Source: Akkermansiaceae bacterium UBA4145
Lineage (GTDB): Bacteria; Verrucomicrobiota; Verrucomicrobiia; Verrucomicrobiales; Akkermansiaceae
Length of the DNA stretch: 6,953 bases
Reading direction: 5' to 3'
Assembly: GCA_002380675.1 (NCBI GenBank)
Contig: DFWB01000303.1
Span: forward strand, 1-6,953
The translations under genes were made by a program, and so were the position numbers. Shown piece by piece: positions 6,373-6,953 of this stretch (position 1 is its first letter; each line of letters begins with the position of its first letter). The notes beneath the pieces were generated by a model that worked only from the letters and a program-made list of their open reading frames with translations, ran no database searches and was not told the DNA's origin.

Positions 6373-6953
6373 TACTCTTTGCGATCAAGTGCTCTCCGTC
6401 TGCTTTGACCGTCCGCAAGAGCCTTCAGGATCGCGGCTCGATCCTGTATTGTAAGGTCTTCGGCCATCTGGGAAAGCGCTGAGGCGGCTTCCCGTATGGG
6501 GTCGAGTATTTGGGAGCGGTTCTGAAGGAGAATTTCGGCCCACATCGCGGGGTCACCGGCCGCCACCCTGCTGGTGTCGCGGAGTCCTTGTCCGGAAAAG
6601 CGGCCATCCTCGACCCTTTCCAGAGCTGTGAGCGCACATACTGTAGAGAGAACGTGCGGAAGGTGGCTAATACGTCCAACGAGTCGGTCGTGCTCCTCGG
6701 CATCCATCACTGTGGTCATTGCGCCCAGGTCCTCCCAGAATGTGGCGAGTTGTGTCACCGATTCCTCTGGCTGCTGATGTTCATTGGTAAGAATACACGA
6801 GGCCCCGAGGAACAGGTCTGCGTCGGCTGCGCCGAATCCAGTCCTCTCCGAGCCAGCCATTGGGTGACTTCCGATAAAGCAGATGCCCTCCGAGTTCATG
6901 AGCTGACCGAGGGATTGGTGGGGCCAGGCCTTCACACGGCCTCCATCGGTCAC
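6372..6953 (-). CDS. tyrA: Prephenate dehydrogenase, C-terminal part (5' end outside window)
   Basis: TyrA oxidatively decarboxylates prephenate to 4-hydroxyphenylpyruvate for tyrosine synthesis. The 193 codons present lack the N-terminal Rossmann half with its glycine-rich NAD(P) loop, about 90 residues beyond the right edge. The terminal GTG is an in-frame valine codon, not a start. Fragment residues 26-41 hold the signature FIGSHPMAGSERTGFG with catalytic His30. SHLPH (96-100) and GLRDTSRVAAGDP (123-135, Arg129) are the other active-site blocks, followed by MWAEILLQNR. The segment usually written D-x-G-S-x-K reads DGGRVK (3-8), so arginine occupies the place of a serine that contacts substrate in the Aquifex enzyme. 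No ACT or chorismate mutase domain follows; the protein ends soon after the helical dimer domain. It is the first operon gene visible here. Arogenate rather than prephenate could be the substrate. Confidence 0.94.
   Translation of the reverse strand: MTDGGRVKAWPHQSLGQLMNSEGICFIGSHPMAGSERTGFGAADADLFLGASCILTNEHQQPEESVTQLATFWEDLGAMTTVMDAEEHDRLVGRISHLPHVLSTVCALTALERVEDGRFSGQGLRDTSRVAAGDPAMWAEILLQNRSQILDPIREAASALSQMAEDLTIQDRAAILKALADGQSRRRALDRKE

Noticed and set aside
6951..6953. GTG at the right edge as the start of tyrA.
   Set aside because: The protein would lack the NAD(P)-binding half; the valine fits the family strand V-T-D before the active-site loop.

Overview
The window carries nine protein-coding genes in two convergent blocks and no recognisable RNA gene, mobile element, CRISPR array or origin. 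Seven genes belong to well-known housekeeping families; two adjacent ones are unrecognised. The flat, mid-range GC content, the class II-type AroA, the short CMP kinase and the order tyrA-aroA-cmk-plsC fit an environmental bacterium. The Verrucomicrobiota (Opitutales/Puniceicoccales-like) is my best guess, but this is an impression from protein style and not a demonstrated assignment.

Forward block (1-3715): the 3' part of leuB (leucine biosynthesis) is cut by the left edge. A 262-base intergenic stretch (658-919) follows, with two imperfect stem-loops and an AT-rich, promoter-like section. Next come two small membrane-protein genes joined stop-to-start (TAGATG). The first encodes a long coiled coil with a C-terminal membrane anchor, the second a short 109-residue protein of the same general architecture. 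After a 90-base gap whose end folds over the ribosome binding site come gatC and gatA, two of the three subunits of the tRNA-dependent amidotransferase. gatB is not next to them.

Reverse block (3743-6953, transcribed right to left): tyrA (cut by the right edge), aroA, cmk and plsC. Junctions are a 1-base overlap (TAATG), a 6-base gap and a 4-base overlap (ATGA), so this is almost certainly one operon. It resembles the known mixed-function arrangement in which aromatic amino acid genes precede cmk, here ending in a lysophospholipid acyltransferase gene. It links tyrosine/chorismate synthesis with pyrimidine nucleotide and phospholipid synthesis. The blocks converge over a 27-base gap with no visible intrinsic terminator.

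I see no clearly new biological system. The most interesting items are the unrecognised tail-anchored coiled-coil pair, an active-site serine replaced by arginine in TyrA, the SD-covering hairpin before gatC, and the gatCA pair without gatB.
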